A DNA stretch of 64,000 bases, taken from Cupriavidus lacunae (GTDB taxonomy: Bacteria > Pseudomonadota > Gammaproteobacteria > Burkholderiales > Burkholderiaceae). The stretch spans positions 57,102-121,101 of the forward strand of contig NZ_QKWJ01000020.1 of the NCBI RefSeq assembly GCF_003353055.1. Reading direction: 5' to 3'. The notes beneath the pieces are model-generated. The model was not told the origin of the DNA. It ran no database searches and worked only from the letters and a program-made list of their open reading frames with translations. The translations under genes and the position numbers were made by a program. Of this stretch, positions 30,098 through 38,960 are shown piece after piece. Every line of letters begins with the position of its first letter. The stretch's first letter is position 1.

Positions 30098-31966
30098 ATG
30101 GATGACACCGCCTGGCCCCAGGCTAATCCTGCCCGACTGCCCGCTACCGCCAGTGCACGCTGGGGCCAGGTGCTGGCCTGCGTGGTCGAGGTGCCGGCCG
30201 CGCTGATTGTCGTGGCCGAAGCCCTGATTCTCGGGGGCGGCGCATTTGCGCGCTATGCGCTGCACGCGCCGCTGCCATGGACCGACGAGGTGGCCAGCCT
30301 GCTCTTCGTCTGGCTGGCAATGTTTGGCGCCATCATCGCGCTGCAGCGCGGGGCGCATATGCAGCTCACCACCTTTATCAAAAACCAGCCGCCGCGCAAG
30401 CGCGCATGGCTGGATGCGTTTGGCATGTGGATGGTGGTGGCGTTCCTGTTGCTGCTGTTGCAGCCTGCATGGGAGCACCTAGCCGAACACCGGGGCGTGC
30501 AGATGCCTACCCTGGAGATCAGCGAAGCCTGGCGTGCCGGCGCGATCCTTGCCGGGACCGTGCTGATGCTCGTGACCGCCGTCATCCGCCTGCTGTCGTG
30601 CGCCAGCCTCAGACAGACGGCGGTAAGCGGCCTGGCGGCTGCGCTTGGTGCTGGCGCGTTGTGGCTGCTCTCGCCGGTACTGACGGACCTGGGCAACGCC
30701 AACCTGGTGATCTTCTTCCTGTTGATGCTCGGCGGCTGCGTTGCTATCGGCGTGCCGATTGCCTTTGCCTTCGGGCTTGCCACACTGTGCTACCTGGTGC
30801 TGTCCACGGCTACGCCGCTGTCCATCATCCCGAACCGGATGCAGGAGGGCATGTCGCACATGATCCTGCTGGCGGTGCCGTTGTTCATCTTTCTGGGCGG
30901 GCTGATTGAAATGACGGGCCTGGCGCGGGCGATGATCCAGTTCCTGGCCGGACTGATCGGCCACCTGCGCGGCGGGCTGCAGTATGTGCTGCTGGGGGCG
31001 ATGTACATCGTTTCGGGCATCTCCGGATCAAAGGCGGCCGACATGGCCGCGGTGGCGCCCGCACTGTTCCCGGAGATGAAGCAGCGGGGGGCGAAGGACG
31101 GCGACCTGATCGGGCTGCTGTCGGCGTCGGGGGCGATGTCGGAGACGATTCCGCCCAGCATCGTGCTGATCACCGTGGGTTCGGTGACGGGCGTATCGAT
31201 TACCTCGCTGTTCATCGGCGGGCTGATGCCGGCCCTCGTCGGGCTGGTGATGATGGCGCTCGTGGTCTGGTGGCAGACGCGCAAGGAAGACATGCGCGGC
31301 GTCGCGCGGCCATCGCGGCGGGCGCTGCTGAGGCTGCTGGTGGTGGCACTGCCGGCGCTTGCGCTGCCGGTCATCATCCGCACGGCGGTGGTTGAGGGCG
31401 TGGCGACGGCTACCGAGGTGTCGACCATCGGCATCTTCTATGCGGCGCTAGCCGGAGTGCTGGTGTACCGACAGTTCGACTACCGCCGGATTTATCCGAT
31501 CCTGCTCAATACCGCGGCATTGTCCGGCGCGATCCTGCTGATCGTCGGCTGCGCTACCGCCATGGCATGGGCGCTGACGCAGTCGGGCTTCGCGCAGGAC
31601 CTGGTCCGCATCATGTCCGCGGTGCCGGGAGGGAAGTCAGGCTTCCTGCTGGTATCGGCACTGGCCTTTATTGTGCTCGGCAGCCTGCTGGAAGGGATTC
31701 CGGCGATCGTGCTGTTCGGGCCGCTGCTCTTCCCCATCGCCAGGCTTGTTGGCGTGCATGAGGTGCATTACGCGATGGTCGTGATCTTTGCGATGGGACT
31801 GGGCTTGTTTGCGCCGCCATTCGGGGTGGGGTTCTATGCGGCCTGTGCGATCGGGCGGGTATCGCCGGATGTGGCCATGCCGCGTGTCTGGCCACATATG
31901 GCGGCATTGTTCATCGCGCTGTTGCTGTTGACGTTGGTGCCGTGGTTTTCGATTGGTTTTTTGTGA
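30098..31966 (+). CDS. TRAP transporter fused small/large permease (DctQM)
   Basis: This 622-residue membrane protein fuses the 4-helix DctQ domain (about 25-185, with FARYALHAPLPWTDEVASLL and AMFGAIIALQRGAHM) to the 12-helix DctM domain (about 200-620, with VAIGVPIAFAFGLATLCYL, GISGSKAADMAAVAPALFPE and the SASGAMSETIPPSIVL motif). It is a sodium-coupled secondary importer working with the binding protein encoded 36 bases upstream. No catabolic enzyme is attached to this operon, so the substrate stays unknown. Confidence 0.93.
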   Translation: MDDTAWPQANPARLPATASARWGQVLACVVEVPAALIVVAEALILGGGAFARYALHAPLPWTDEVASLLFVWLAMFGAIIALQRGAHMQLTTFIKNQPPRKRAWLDAFGMWMVVAFLLLLLQPAWEHLAEHRGVQMPTLEISEAWRAGAILAGTVLMLVTAVIRLLSCASLRQTAVSGLAAALGAGALWLLSPVLTDLGNANLVIFFLLMLGGCVAIGVPIAFAFGLATLCYLVLSTATPLSIIPNRMQEGMSHMILLAVPLFIFLGGLIEMTGLARAMIQFLAGLIGHLRGGLQYVLLGAMYIVSGISGSKAADMAAVAPALFPEMKQRGAKDGDLIGLLSASGAMSETIPPSIVLITVGSVTGVSITSLFIGGLMPALVGLVMMALVVWWQTRKEDMRGVARPSRRALLRLLVVALPALALPVIIRTAVVEGVATATEVSTIGIFYAALAGVLVYRQFDYRRIYPILLNTAALSGAILLIVGCATAMAWALTQSGFAQDLVRIMSAVPGGKSGFLLVSALAFIVLGSLLEGIPAIVLFGPLLFPIARLVGVHEVHYAMVVIFAMGLGLFAPPFGVGFYAACAIGRVSPDVAMPRVWPHMAALFIALLLLTLVPWFSIGFL

Positions 31967-32107
31967 GGAGTACGGCGTCGCCAACTGGCGCTGGCGCCGG
32001 ATTTCCTGCGATTCGCGCCGCTGATCTGCCGGCTCCCCCCAATGTCGTATCAGCACCCGGCAACGCGGTGGTAATCTCGCGGCATCTCCGCCCGCATCCA
32101 CCTGCCC

Positions 32108-33022
32108 GTGCATACCCCAGACTCCCGCATCTGGCGATCCGCCCCCGAACAGCGTGCCTATGAAGACGCCCGCCGGCGCGTGCGCGCGCTGCGCTTCTTC
32201 TACATGCACGCCATGCTCTACGTGGCGGTCAATGCATTGCTGATCGGCTTCCACCTGCTGGGATCGCCGCAGCGCCCGTGGTCCGGCGGGCCGCTTGTGG
32301 GCTGGGGCATCGGACTGGCCATGCACGGCGTCATGACCTGGGGCCGCGTCGGCCTGCTCGGGCGACAGTGGGAAGAACGCAAGATCGCCGAGTACATGGC
32401 GCAGGAACAGGTGCGCACGCTGTCGACGGAGAAGCAACTGGTCGAAGCCCGCATGCGCCTGCTGCAGGCCCAGATCGAACCGCACTTCCTGTTCAACACC
32501 CTGGCCAACGTGGTCAGCCTGATCGAGCCCGCGCCGCAGAAGGCCACGCTGATGCTGGAGCATTTCATCGCCTACCTGCGCGCATCGCTGGCAGCTAGCC
32601 GCGCCACACAAGGCACGGTGGCGCAGGAAGCGAAGCTTCTGCGCGACTATCTGGCACTGATCCGGATCCGCATGGGTGACCGGCTGCGCTACTCGGTCGA
32701 TGTCGACCCGGAACTTGAGCTGATGCCGCTGGCGCCGATGTTGCTGCAGCCCGTGGTCGAGAATGCGATCAAGCACGGGCTGGAGCCGAAGATCGAAGGC
32801 GGGCGGCTGCAGGTCCGGCTGGAGCGGCGCGGCCCGCGCATGCTGGCGACCATCGAGGACGATGGCATGGGCTTCCGCCCCTCGGCCGGCGCCGGCGTCG
32901 GGCTTTCGAACCTGCGTGAACGGCTGGCCGTACTGTATGACGGCGATGCCCATGTGCGAATCGAAGAGCGTGCGCCGGGCACTGCCGTGCTGATCGACAT
33001 CCCGCTGCCGCGCCAATCCTGA
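32108..33022 (+). CDS. LytS/AlgZ-type sensor histidine kinase with N-terminal 2TM domain
   Basis: This 304-residue kinase starts at a GTG. Residues about 15-95 form a 2TM domain (RVRALRFFYMHAMLYVAVNA, then GWGIGLAMHGVMTWGR). Residues 110-200 are the His_kinase (PF06580-like) domain with phospho-acceptor His126 in QIEPHFLFNTLANVV. The HATPase part has LLQPVVENAIKHGL, DDGMGF and GVGLSNLRERL. The LytTR regulator follows after 14 bases. A homologous free 2TM-domain protein is encoded convergently downstream. The signal is unknown. Confidence 0.9.
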   Translation: MHTPDSRIWRSAPEQRAYEDARRRVRALRFFYMHAMLYVAVNALLIGFHLLGSPQRPWSGGPLVGWGIGLAMHGVMTWGRVGLLGRQWEERKIAEYMAQEQVRTLSTEKQLVEARMRLLQAQIEPHFLFNTLANVVSLIEPAPQKATLMLEHFIAYLRASLAASRATQGTVAQEAKLLRDYLALIRIRMGDRLRYSVDVDPELELMPLAPMLLQPVVENAIKHGLEPKIEGGRLQVRLERRGPRMLATIEDDGMGFRPSAGAGVGLSNLRERLAVLYDGDAHVRIEERAPGTAVLIDIPLPRQS

Positions 33023-33036
33023 TACGGAGACGCCCC

Positions 33037-33798
33037 ATGACGCCCACCGCCCTGATTGCCGACGATGAAGAGCACCTGCGCGCGTATCTGCGCGGCAAGC
33101 TGCAACGCCTTTGGCCGGAGTTGCAGATCGTCGCCGAGGCGACCAACGGTATTGAAGCCGCCGACGCCATCGCAAGGCTATCGCCGAGTGTTGCCTTCCT
33201 CGACATCAAGATGCCCGGCCTGTCCGGCCTGGAAGTGGCGCAAGGCATTGAAGCCGATACGCGGCTGGTGTTCGTCACGGCCTATGACGAATTCGCGCTC
33301 GATGCGTTTGAACGCGCCGCAGTCGACTACCTGGTCAAGCCGGTCAGCGAGGAACGGCTTAGCCGCACCATCGAACGGCTGCGCAAGGCGTTGCAGGAAG
33401 CGGCGCCGCTGCCCGAACTGGCCCAGCTGCTGAACCAGCTCACACGCGCCCAGCCGCGCGCGGAAAGCGGTGGCCAGCTGCGCTGGGTACGCGCCAGCCG
33501 CGGCAATACCACCAGCCATGTGCCAATCCAGGAGGTGATGTACTTCCAGAGCGATGACAAGTACGTGGTCGTGCATACCCGCGAGGGCGAACACCTGATC
33601 CGCACGCCGCTGGCGGAGTTGATCGCCGGTCTCGATGCGGAGGTGTTCTGGCAGATCCACCGCTCGTCCATCGTCAATATGGAGTTCGTGGCCGGCACGC
33701 GCCGTGATGAGTCGGGACGGCTCTTTGTCAGGATGCGCGACAGCGATGCCGAGCTGCCGGTATCGCGCGCCTACATGCACCGGTTCCGGCAGATGTAA
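33037..33798 (+). CDS. LytTR-family response regulator (AlgR/LytR type)
   Basis: This 253-residue regulator has a receiver domain with ADDEEHLR (acidic residues 9-11), Asp56 in AFLDIKMPGLSG and Lys near 105 in VDYLVKPVSEERL, followed by a Gln/Leu-rich linker. The C-terminal LytTR DNA-binding domain (about 150-250) has VMYFQSDDKYVVVHTREGEH, FWQIHRSSIVNMEFV and VSRAYMHRFRQM. It is paired with the upstream LytS-like kinase. Target promoters are unknown; the adjacent TRAP operon and the 2TM gene are candidates. Confidence 0.93.
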   Translation: MTPTALIADDEEHLRAYLRGKLQRLWPELQIVAEATNGIEAADAIARLSPSVAFLDIKMPGLSGLEVAQGIEADTRLVFVTAYDEFALDAFERAAVDYLVKPVSEERLSRTIERLRKALQEAAPLPELAQLLNQLTRAQPRAESGGQLRWVRASRGNTTSHVPIQEVMYFQSDDKYVVVHTREGEHLIRTPLAELIAGLDAEVFWQIHRSSIVNMEFVAGTRRDESGRLFVRMRDSDAELPVSRAYMHRFRQM

Positions 33799-33802
33799 GA
33801 GC

Positions 33803-33828
33803 GCCAGCGGCGCCACTGCGCCGCTGGC
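33803..33828. terminator. GC-rich hairpin between convergent genes
   Basis: Perfect 10-bp arms GCCAGCGGCG and CGCCGCTGGC enclose CCACTG, placed between the convergent stops of the LytTR regulator and the 2TM gene. There is no T-run, so it may act as a factor-assisted or bidirectional terminator. Confidence 0.6.
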
Positions 33829-33836
33829 AGAGGGAA

Positions 33837-34157
33837 CTACTGGCGATCCATGAATTCCTGGATCTTGCGCTGTTCCCAGTCACGCCCGCGGCGCGACAGC
33901 CGCGTCCAGACCAGCAACCCATGCACGGTCAGTCCCAGGCCCCAGGCCAGGGTAGTGGTCAGCGGCCACGGCCAGCCCGTAGTGGAGTAATGCGACCACG
34001 CCGGCGAGGGAAAGTAGAAGAAGCGCAACCAAAGCCAGGCATTGACGACAGCGTAGACCAGCAGGTGGATGTACCAGCCGCGCAGGGCACGCACCATGCG
34101 GCGCGCGCGCCAGTAGGCCATGGCGTTGGGGTCGTTGGGCGGGAAGGCGTGGGGCAT
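33837..34157 (-). CDS. Small 2TM-domain membrane protein
   Basis: This 106-residue protein consists almost only of a 2TM domain (two helices, about 22-48 and 65-85) followed by a charged helix. Its C-terminal half (WGLGLTVHGLLVWTRL...GRDWEQRKIQEFM) mirrors the N-terminal domain of the LytS-like kinase 0.8 kb upstream (WGIGLAMHGVMTWGRV...GRQWEERKIAEYM). I chose the ATG at 34157 because GAGGT lies 6 bases ahead; an in-frame ATG 15 bases upstream lacks a site. It could be a partner or competitor of the kinase sensor domain; this is inference from similarity and position. Confidence 0.8.
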   Translation of the reverse strand: MPHAFPPNDPNAMAYWRARRMVRALRGWYIHLLVYAVVNAWLWLRFFYFPSPAWSHYSTTGWPWPLTTTLAWGLGLTVHGLLVWTRLSRRGRDWEQRKIQEFMDRQ

Positions 34158-34376
34158 GGGATACCTCGTCATGAAGTTCGTTGTCATGCGTAAGGTAGGG
34201 CACCACAAAGAGCAGTACCAGGCCTATGGGGCGAATCGACGGATTTCGTTCGCCGGTGTGCGCCCGGATAGCGTGAATGTCGGCGGCTCCGACACCTCTA
34301 TGACCCCCGACTTGCTGAAGTCCGGTTAGCTTTGCCTCTGCCGCCGGGAATACCCGCATAGGAAAAGCCCGCTCGT

Positions 34377-34403
34377 TGATCATAATCATAGTAATTATGA
34401 TCA
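34377..34403. promoter_or_regulatory. Perfect palindrome, likely GntR operator
   Basis: Perfect 10-bp arms TGATCATAAT and ATTATGATCA are separated by 7 bases (CATAGTA), ending 13 bases before the GntR-family gene. Its AT-rich composition stands out in this GC-rich region. Position and symmetry fit autoregulation by the FadR-type repressor, which binds as a dimer. Confidence 0.75.
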
Positions 34404-34416
34404 TAAATACGAAGCA

Positions 34417-35193
34417 ATGGACTCCAAGCCTACCCCGCAGATAGAGGGCAGCAAACGCGTGAAGCGGTCGGACCAGGTGGTCAACGATATCAAGCGCTGG
34501 ATCGTGCAGACGCACCAAACGGTCGGAGACAAGCTGCCGCAGGAAGCGGCGCTGATCGAACAGATGGGCGTTGCACGCGGGACGGTGCGTGAGGCGCTTG
34601 CCTCGCTGCAGGCGCAGGGGCTGGTCAAGGTCAGCACGGGCCCGAACGGCGGCGCCACGCTGACGCAGCCGCCCTATGAGCGATGCCTGGAGGCAGTGTC
34701 CAACTTCCTGTACTTCCAGTCGGTCGACATCGTCACGCTGTACGCCCTGCGCCGCGCGGTTGAGCCGGAACTGGCCGCCAACGCCGCCTTGCGCCTGACC
34801 GATGCCGATATCGCCGATCTTGAAGCCCTGGTCGGGCTGAGCCACCCGGAACATGGCGGCAGCACGGACTGGAACGAGCGGCGCGAGGCCGACCTGCTGT
34901 TCCACGACCGTCTGGCCGATGCCTGCAGCAGCCCGATGCTGGCGTTGTTCTGCCGCCTGCTCAACGACATCATCCGCCGCGTCATCGTGGTACGTAATGC
35001 GCAAGATGATTTCGACGACTTTGATGAAGAGACTTTCCACAGCCACAGAGCGCTGATCGATGCGTTCCGGTCGCGCGACCCGGAGCGTGCGCGCGCGCTG
35101 ATGCAAGAGCATATGGCGCATGCGGAATCCCTGGCCCTGGAGGCCGAATCCCGGGTGGATCGAGGGAGCTTGCTGATGAGCCCGGGCGACTGA
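34417..35193 (+). CDS. GntR/FadR-family transcriptional regulator
   Basis: This 258-residue regulator has an N-terminal winged helix (KRSDQVVNDIKRWIVQ, then the helix-turn-helix EAALIEQMGVARGTVREALA and the wing QGLVKVSTGPNGG). Its FCD ligand-binding domain (about 90-240) contains RRAVEPELAANAA, DLLFHDRLADACSSPML and a C-terminal His in ALMQEHMAHAE; FCD domains often bind metal and a carboxylate effector. It lies in front of an amidase and a Bug binding protein on the same strand and probably controls them through the upstream palindrome. Confidence 0.9.
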   Translation: MDSKPTPQIEGSKRVKRSDQVVNDIKRWIVQTHQTVGDKLPQEAALIEQMGVARGTVREALASLQAQGLVKVSTGPNGGATLTQPPYERCLEAVSNFLYFQSVDIVTLYALRRAVEPELAANAALRLTDADIADLEALVGLSHPEHGGSTDWNERREADLLFHDRLADACSSPMLALFCRLLNDIIRRVIVVRNAQDDFDDFDEETFHSHRALIDAFRSRDPERARALMQEHMAHAESLALEAESRVDRGSLLMSPGD

Positions 35194-35299
35194 TCCCCTG
35201 ACGCGCTAGCGTCCCCCTTTTTTCTGCACACCCAACCGCCATCGTCGCATCCGACACGGCGGGTGGGATTCCTATTGCCTGAATGCTGGGAGCCTTGCC

Positions 35300-36721
35300 G
35301 TGAAACCTGATGAAACGCTTTGGCGCTGGAGCGCTGTCGACATTGCCGATGCCGTGCGGCGGCGCGAAATTTCCTGCCGCGAAGTCACGGCCAGCGTGCT
35401 GGCTCGCATCGAAGCGCTTAACCCTCGTCTCAATGCGTTGCCCGAAGTGCTTGCAAAAGAGGCGCTGGCCAGCGCGGATGCCGCGGATCGTCAGGTCGCT
35501 GAGGGCGCGGAGCTGGGGCCGCTCCATGGCGTGCCGGTCACGATCAAGATCAATGTCGACCAGGCAAGCCATGCCACCACCAACGGCGTGATCCCGCTGA
35601 AGCACAACATCGCGCGTGAGGATGCCCCCGTGGTCGCAAACCTGCGCAGTGCCGGGGCCATCATCGTCGGGCGCAGCAATACGGCTACCTATTCCTCGCG
35701 CTGGTTTACCGACAACGGCCTGCATGGGCGTACGCTGAACCCGTGGGATGCGGATATCACTCCCGGCGGCTCCAGCGGCGGTGCCGCGTCCGCGGTCGCT
35801 TCCGGCATGGGGGCGCTGGCGCATGGCAATGACATCGGCGGCTCCATTCGCTATCCGGCCTATGCCTGTGGTGTCGTCGGCTTGCGGCCGACGACGGGGC
35901 GGGTGCCCGCATACAACCCGTCGGCCACTGCCGAGCGCAGCATCACGCCACAGCTCATGTCTGTGCAGGGGCCGCTTGCGCGCAGCATTGCCGACCTGCG
36001 GCTCGGCTACCACGCCATGGCCCGTTATGACGGGCGCGACCCGGCGTGGGTGCCGGTGCCGCTGGAACTGCCGCTGCCGCCCGGGCCGATACGCGTGGCG
36101 CTGTTCCGGCGCTGTCCGGGCATTCCCGTCGATCCCGCGGTCAGCGCGGCGCTGGACAGTGCCGCGCAATGGCTGCAGCAAGCGGGCTACGCCGTCGAGG
36201 AAGCCAGCCTGCCTGACTTTATGGAAGCGGCGGCGCTGTGGCGCACGCTGACGGTCGACGACAGCCGCCGCAACATCATCGCCGGGGTGGAGCAGCATGG
36301 CGACGAGGCCATGCGGCAAAGCCAGCGCAACATGCTGGACGGGATGCAGGAAACCGATCGCGATGGCTTTCTGGATGCCCTGGCGCGGCGCCAGGCGATC
36401 GCACGCAACTGGTCGCTGTTCATGCAAACGTATCCGCTGGTGCTGATGCCGGTGTCGTGGCAGCGCCCAAGCGTACAAGACGCAGATATCCGCACGCCTG
36501 AAGAGAACCGTGCCTTGCTTGACGCACAGAGCCCCCTGCTGGCAACGGCAATGCTCGGCATGCCCGGGCTGTCCGTACCGACAGGCATGGCAAGCGGCGT
36601 GCCCGTCGGCGTGCAACTGATGGCATGGCGCTTCCGCGAAGACCTCTTGCTGCGCGCCGGCCAGGCCATTGAAGACGCGGCGCGCTTCACCCCTTTCACC
36701 GACGTGCAAACCGGCATCTAG
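35300..36721 (+). CDS. Amidase (amidase-signature family)
   Basis: This 473-residue enzyme belongs to the GatA/AtzF amidase-signature family. The Ser-cisSer-Lys triad is intact: Lys83 in VTIKINVDQ, Ser158 in PGGSSGGAAS and Ser182 in NDIGGSIRYPA, with the normal 24-residue spacing between the serines. It starts at a GTG. The genomic partners are a FadR-type repressor and a Bug-type binding protein, which suggests catabolism of an imported amide rather than tRNA amidotransfer (no gatB or gatC nearby). The substrate is not predictable. Confidence 0.9.
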   Translation: MKPDETLWRWSAVDIADAVRRREISCREVTASVLARIEALNPRLNALPEVLAKEALASADAADRQVAEGAELGPLHGVPVTIKINVDQASHATTNGVIPLKHNIAREDAPVVANLRSAGAIIVGRSNTATYSSRWFTDNGLHGRTLNPWDADITPGGSSGGAASAVASGMGALAHGNDIGGSIRYPAYACGVVGLRPTTGRVPAYNPSATAERSITPQLMSVQGPLARSIADLRLGYHAMARYDGRDPAWVPVPLELPLPPGPIRVALFRRCPGIPVDPAVSAALDSAAQWLQQAGYAVEEASLPDFMEAAALWRTLTVDDSRRNIIAGVEQHGDEAMRQSQRNMLDGMQETDRDGFLDALARRQAIARNWSLFMQTYPLVLMPVSWQRPSVQDADIRTPEENRALLDAQSPLLATAMLGMPGLSVPTGMASGVPVGVQLMAWRFREDLLLRAGQAIEDAARFTPFTDVQTGI

Positions 36722-36736
36722 ACCCAGGAGCTTCCC

Positions 36737-37741
36737 ATGAACGAACGCAAACCTGCTTACGCCCCACGGCTTTCCCGCCGCGCCATGCTGGCCGGCACCG
36801 CCGCCGCGCTGTGTACCGGTGCCCTGCTCTCCAGGGCCGCATGGGGGCAGTCCGTATCGCGCATCATCGTGCCGTTTCCGGCGGGAGGTCCGGCCGACTA
36901 CATGGGCCGCCTGCTGTCCGAGAAGCTGAAAGACGCCATGGGCCGTACCGTCATCGTCGACAACCGCCCCGGTGCCGGGACGCGCGTGGCGGCCGAATTC
37001 CTGAAGAACGCGCCGGCCGACGGCACCACCGTGCTGCTGGCACCCGTCGATCCGATGTTCATCGGGCCGCTGATCTACAGCAATATGCGCTTCAACCCCG
37101 CCACGGATTTCACCGCGCTCACCGATGTGACGGGGATCCAGTTCGGCATTGCGGTCAGCGCCAGCTCACCCATCAAGACGCTGGCCGACTTCGTCAAGGC
37201 CGCCAGGGCCAAGCCGGCTGACTATTCGATCGGCATCAGCACGGTTGGCACACTGCTGCATTTCCTTGCCGAGGAATTCGTCAGCCAGTCTCACACCGGC
37301 AGCACGCTGGTGCCGTATCGCGGTGGCTCGGCGATGGCGACGGAAATGATGGGCAACCAGATCGCGGCAGGCATGGACGCCATCACGACTTTTACCGAGC
37401 TGCATCGCGGCGGCAAGCTCCGCGTGCTGGCCGTGGCCGGGGAAAAGCGCGCCGATGCCTTGCCGGATGTGCCTACCTTTGCGGAGTCTGGCTTTCCGAA
37501 CCTTGTGACCTCGTCGCGCTATCTGCTTTATGTCCGCGCCAACACGCCGCCCGACACGGCAACGCAGTGGTATCAGGCCGTGCGCAAGGTGCTGGCCAAG
37601 CCGGACGTGCGTGAGAAGCTGGCGCGCGCCGGGTATGACATCCTGCCGGGCGGCACTTCTGATGAGGTTGCCAGATATGCGAGCGCGCTTTCGGCAAGGT
37701 GGACGCCGGTGATCAAGGCGTCGGGTTTCAAGGGGGATTGA
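36737..37741 (+). CDS. Bug (TctC) family tripartite tricarboxylate-type binding protein
   Basis: This 334-residue periplasmic protein has an Arg-rich export signal (RLSRRAMLAGTAAALCTGAL) and the Bug core: RIIVPFPAGGPADYMGRLL, VIVDNRPGAGTRVAAEF, and the later DVPTFAESGFP block. Bug proteins bind carboxylates or amides with two water-bridged loops. No TctAB permease is adjacent, which is common in Cupriavidus and Bordetella, where orphan Bug genes are numerous. It begins 15 bases after the amidase and is probably co-transcribed. Confidence 0.92.
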   Translation: MNERKPAYAPRLSRRAMLAGTAAALCTGALLSRAAWGQSVSRIIVPFPAGGPADYMGRLLSEKLKDAMGRTVIVDNRPGAGTRVAAEFLKNAPADGTTVLLAPVDPMFIGPLIYSNMRFNPATDFTALTDVTGIQFGIAVSASSPIKTLADFVKAARAKPADYSIGISTVGTLLHFLAEEFVSQSHTGSTLVPYRGGSAMATEMMGNQIAAGMDAITTFTELHRGGKLRVLAVAGEKRADALPDVPTFAESGFPNLVTSSRYLLYVRANTPPDTATQWYQAVRKVLAKPDVREKLARAGYDILPGGTSDEVARYASALSARWTPVIKASGFKGD

Positions 37742-38004
37742 GAGAAATTTCGTAGCCGCAGCCAAACTCGGATGGAGACGATTTCTATTTGTGCCAGCTT
37801 GCTGGAGAATTCCCGCGGCACCCTCCTCCTGTAGGGTGTCGCGTTGTATTAAGCATGTCCGCCCCAGTGTCGTAATTAGCCTCAGAAGACAACCTGGGCG
37901 GCGCCAAGGGAAAGTGCCAATGGCGCCGCATCGTGCCGCCTGGCGCAATTGCTGTGGGGCGCAGCCACACAGGTTGCGAGCCATATACTCGAGCGTATCC
38001 AGCC

Positions 38005-38412
38005 ATGACCTCCTTCTCTTTCCGCGCCCGCTGCCTGTGGCTCGCCACAGGCTTTAGCCTGGCACTCTCCGCCTGCGCCCCCATGATCGCGACCACCCCG
38101 GCAACAGTGGAGCTTATGCAGCCAGCCGCCACGGCCAAGCGCGTCCAGCTTCTGTCGCCAGCCCAGGTCAAGCTCGACACCGGCTATTCCCGCGACCTCG
38201 TCGCCAAGTCGACCTGGTCGCAGGTCGGACGCCTTCCGCAAGGCGATGTCTATCGGCCCGTCGGCACCATTCTCACGATCGAGGGCCGCCACGTTCACGA
38301 GGCCTACCTGGTCGTTCGCAACAAGACGCTGGTGGGCTTCTATCTGCCCGGGGAGCAGAACTACTCCCCGCTAACGACAGCAGTACCTTTGAACTTGGGA
38401 GAATCGGAATGA
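38005..38412 (+). CDS. Small lipoprotein of unknown function
   Basis: This 135-residue protein has a signal peptide with a lipobox-like end LSAC (Cys near 23) and then a short globular domain containing VQLLSPAQVKLDTGYSRDL and GDVYRPVGTILTIEGRHVHE. The ATG at 38005 was chosen because it opens the signal peptide. I do not recognise a named family. Its stop overlaps the start of the following DUF2846 lipoprotein (ATGA), so the two are translated together and may work as a pair in the envelope. Confidence 0.75.
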   Translation: MTSFSFRARCLWLATGFSLALSACAPMIATTPATVELMQPAATAKRVQLLSPAQVKLDTGYSRDLVAKSTWSQVGRLPQGDVYRPVGTILTIEGRHVHEAYLVVRNKTLVGFYLPGEQNYSPLTTAVPLNLGESE

Positions 38413-38867
38413 AACGGGTTGCGCGCTTGCTGATCGCCGGACTGGCGGTGTCGTCGCTGCTGGCCGGATGCGCTTCGGGTGTCAAGCACGCCGAGATGGC
38501 GGCATCGATGCCTACGCTGAAGCCGGGCGAGGGTCGGATTTATTTCCTGCGTTCGGCGTCGATGTTCGGGGCGGCCATCCAGCCGGATATCCGCCTGAAT
38601 AACCAGGTCGTCGGCGAATCCAAGCCCGGCGGTTTCTTCTTCGTGGACCGCACGGCTGGCAAGTATGTCGCGGCAGCCTCGACCGAAACCGAGAAGACGC
38701 TCAGCTTCGTGCTGGACGCCGGCGAGACGAAGTATGTGCGCAGCTCCCCGTCGCTGGGGCTGATGGTGGGCCGCGTGGTGCTGGAGCTGGAAACGCCGGA
38801 GAAGGCGAAGGAAGAGCTGGCGTCGCTGAGCTATACCGGGGACCAGGTGAAGACTGCGGCGAAGTAA
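38409..38867 (+). CDS. DUF2846-type lipoprotein
   Basis: This 152-residue protein has a lipoprotein signal (LLAGC, Cys about 21) and the DUF2846 pattern: GEGRIYFLRSASMFGAAIQP, IRLNNQVVGESKPGGFFFVD, AGKYVAAASTETE and a final DAGETKYVR block. Function is unknown in the family; many members are outer-membrane-associated. It overlaps the preceding lipoprotein gene by four bases and ends in front of a perfect palindrome. Confidence 0.82.
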   Translation: MKRVARLLIAGLAVSSLLAGCASGVKHAEMAASMPTLKPGEGRIYFLRSASMFGAAIQPDIRLNNQVVGESKPGGFFFVDRTAGKYVAAASTETEKTLSFVLDAGETKYVRSSPSLGLMVGRVVLELETPEKAKEELASLSYTGDQVKTAAK

Positions 38868-38885
38868 GCATTACAAGCTTGCTCT

Positions 38886-38912
38886 GGTTGACGACGCAAT
38901 GCGTCGTCAACC
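38886..38912 (+). terminator. Perfect palindrome after the lipoprotein pair
   Basis: Arms GGTTGACGACGCA and TGCGTCGTCAACC are exact 13-base complements around one central base. No T-run follows. It lies between the stops of the lipoprotein genes and of the leftward small ORF, so a terminator role is likely, but a protein-binding site is also possible. Confidence 0.6.
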
Positions 38913-38960
38913 GAAGGCGTCCGGATCAAGCGGCTGAATCCTCTGCCAACAACTCTCCAG

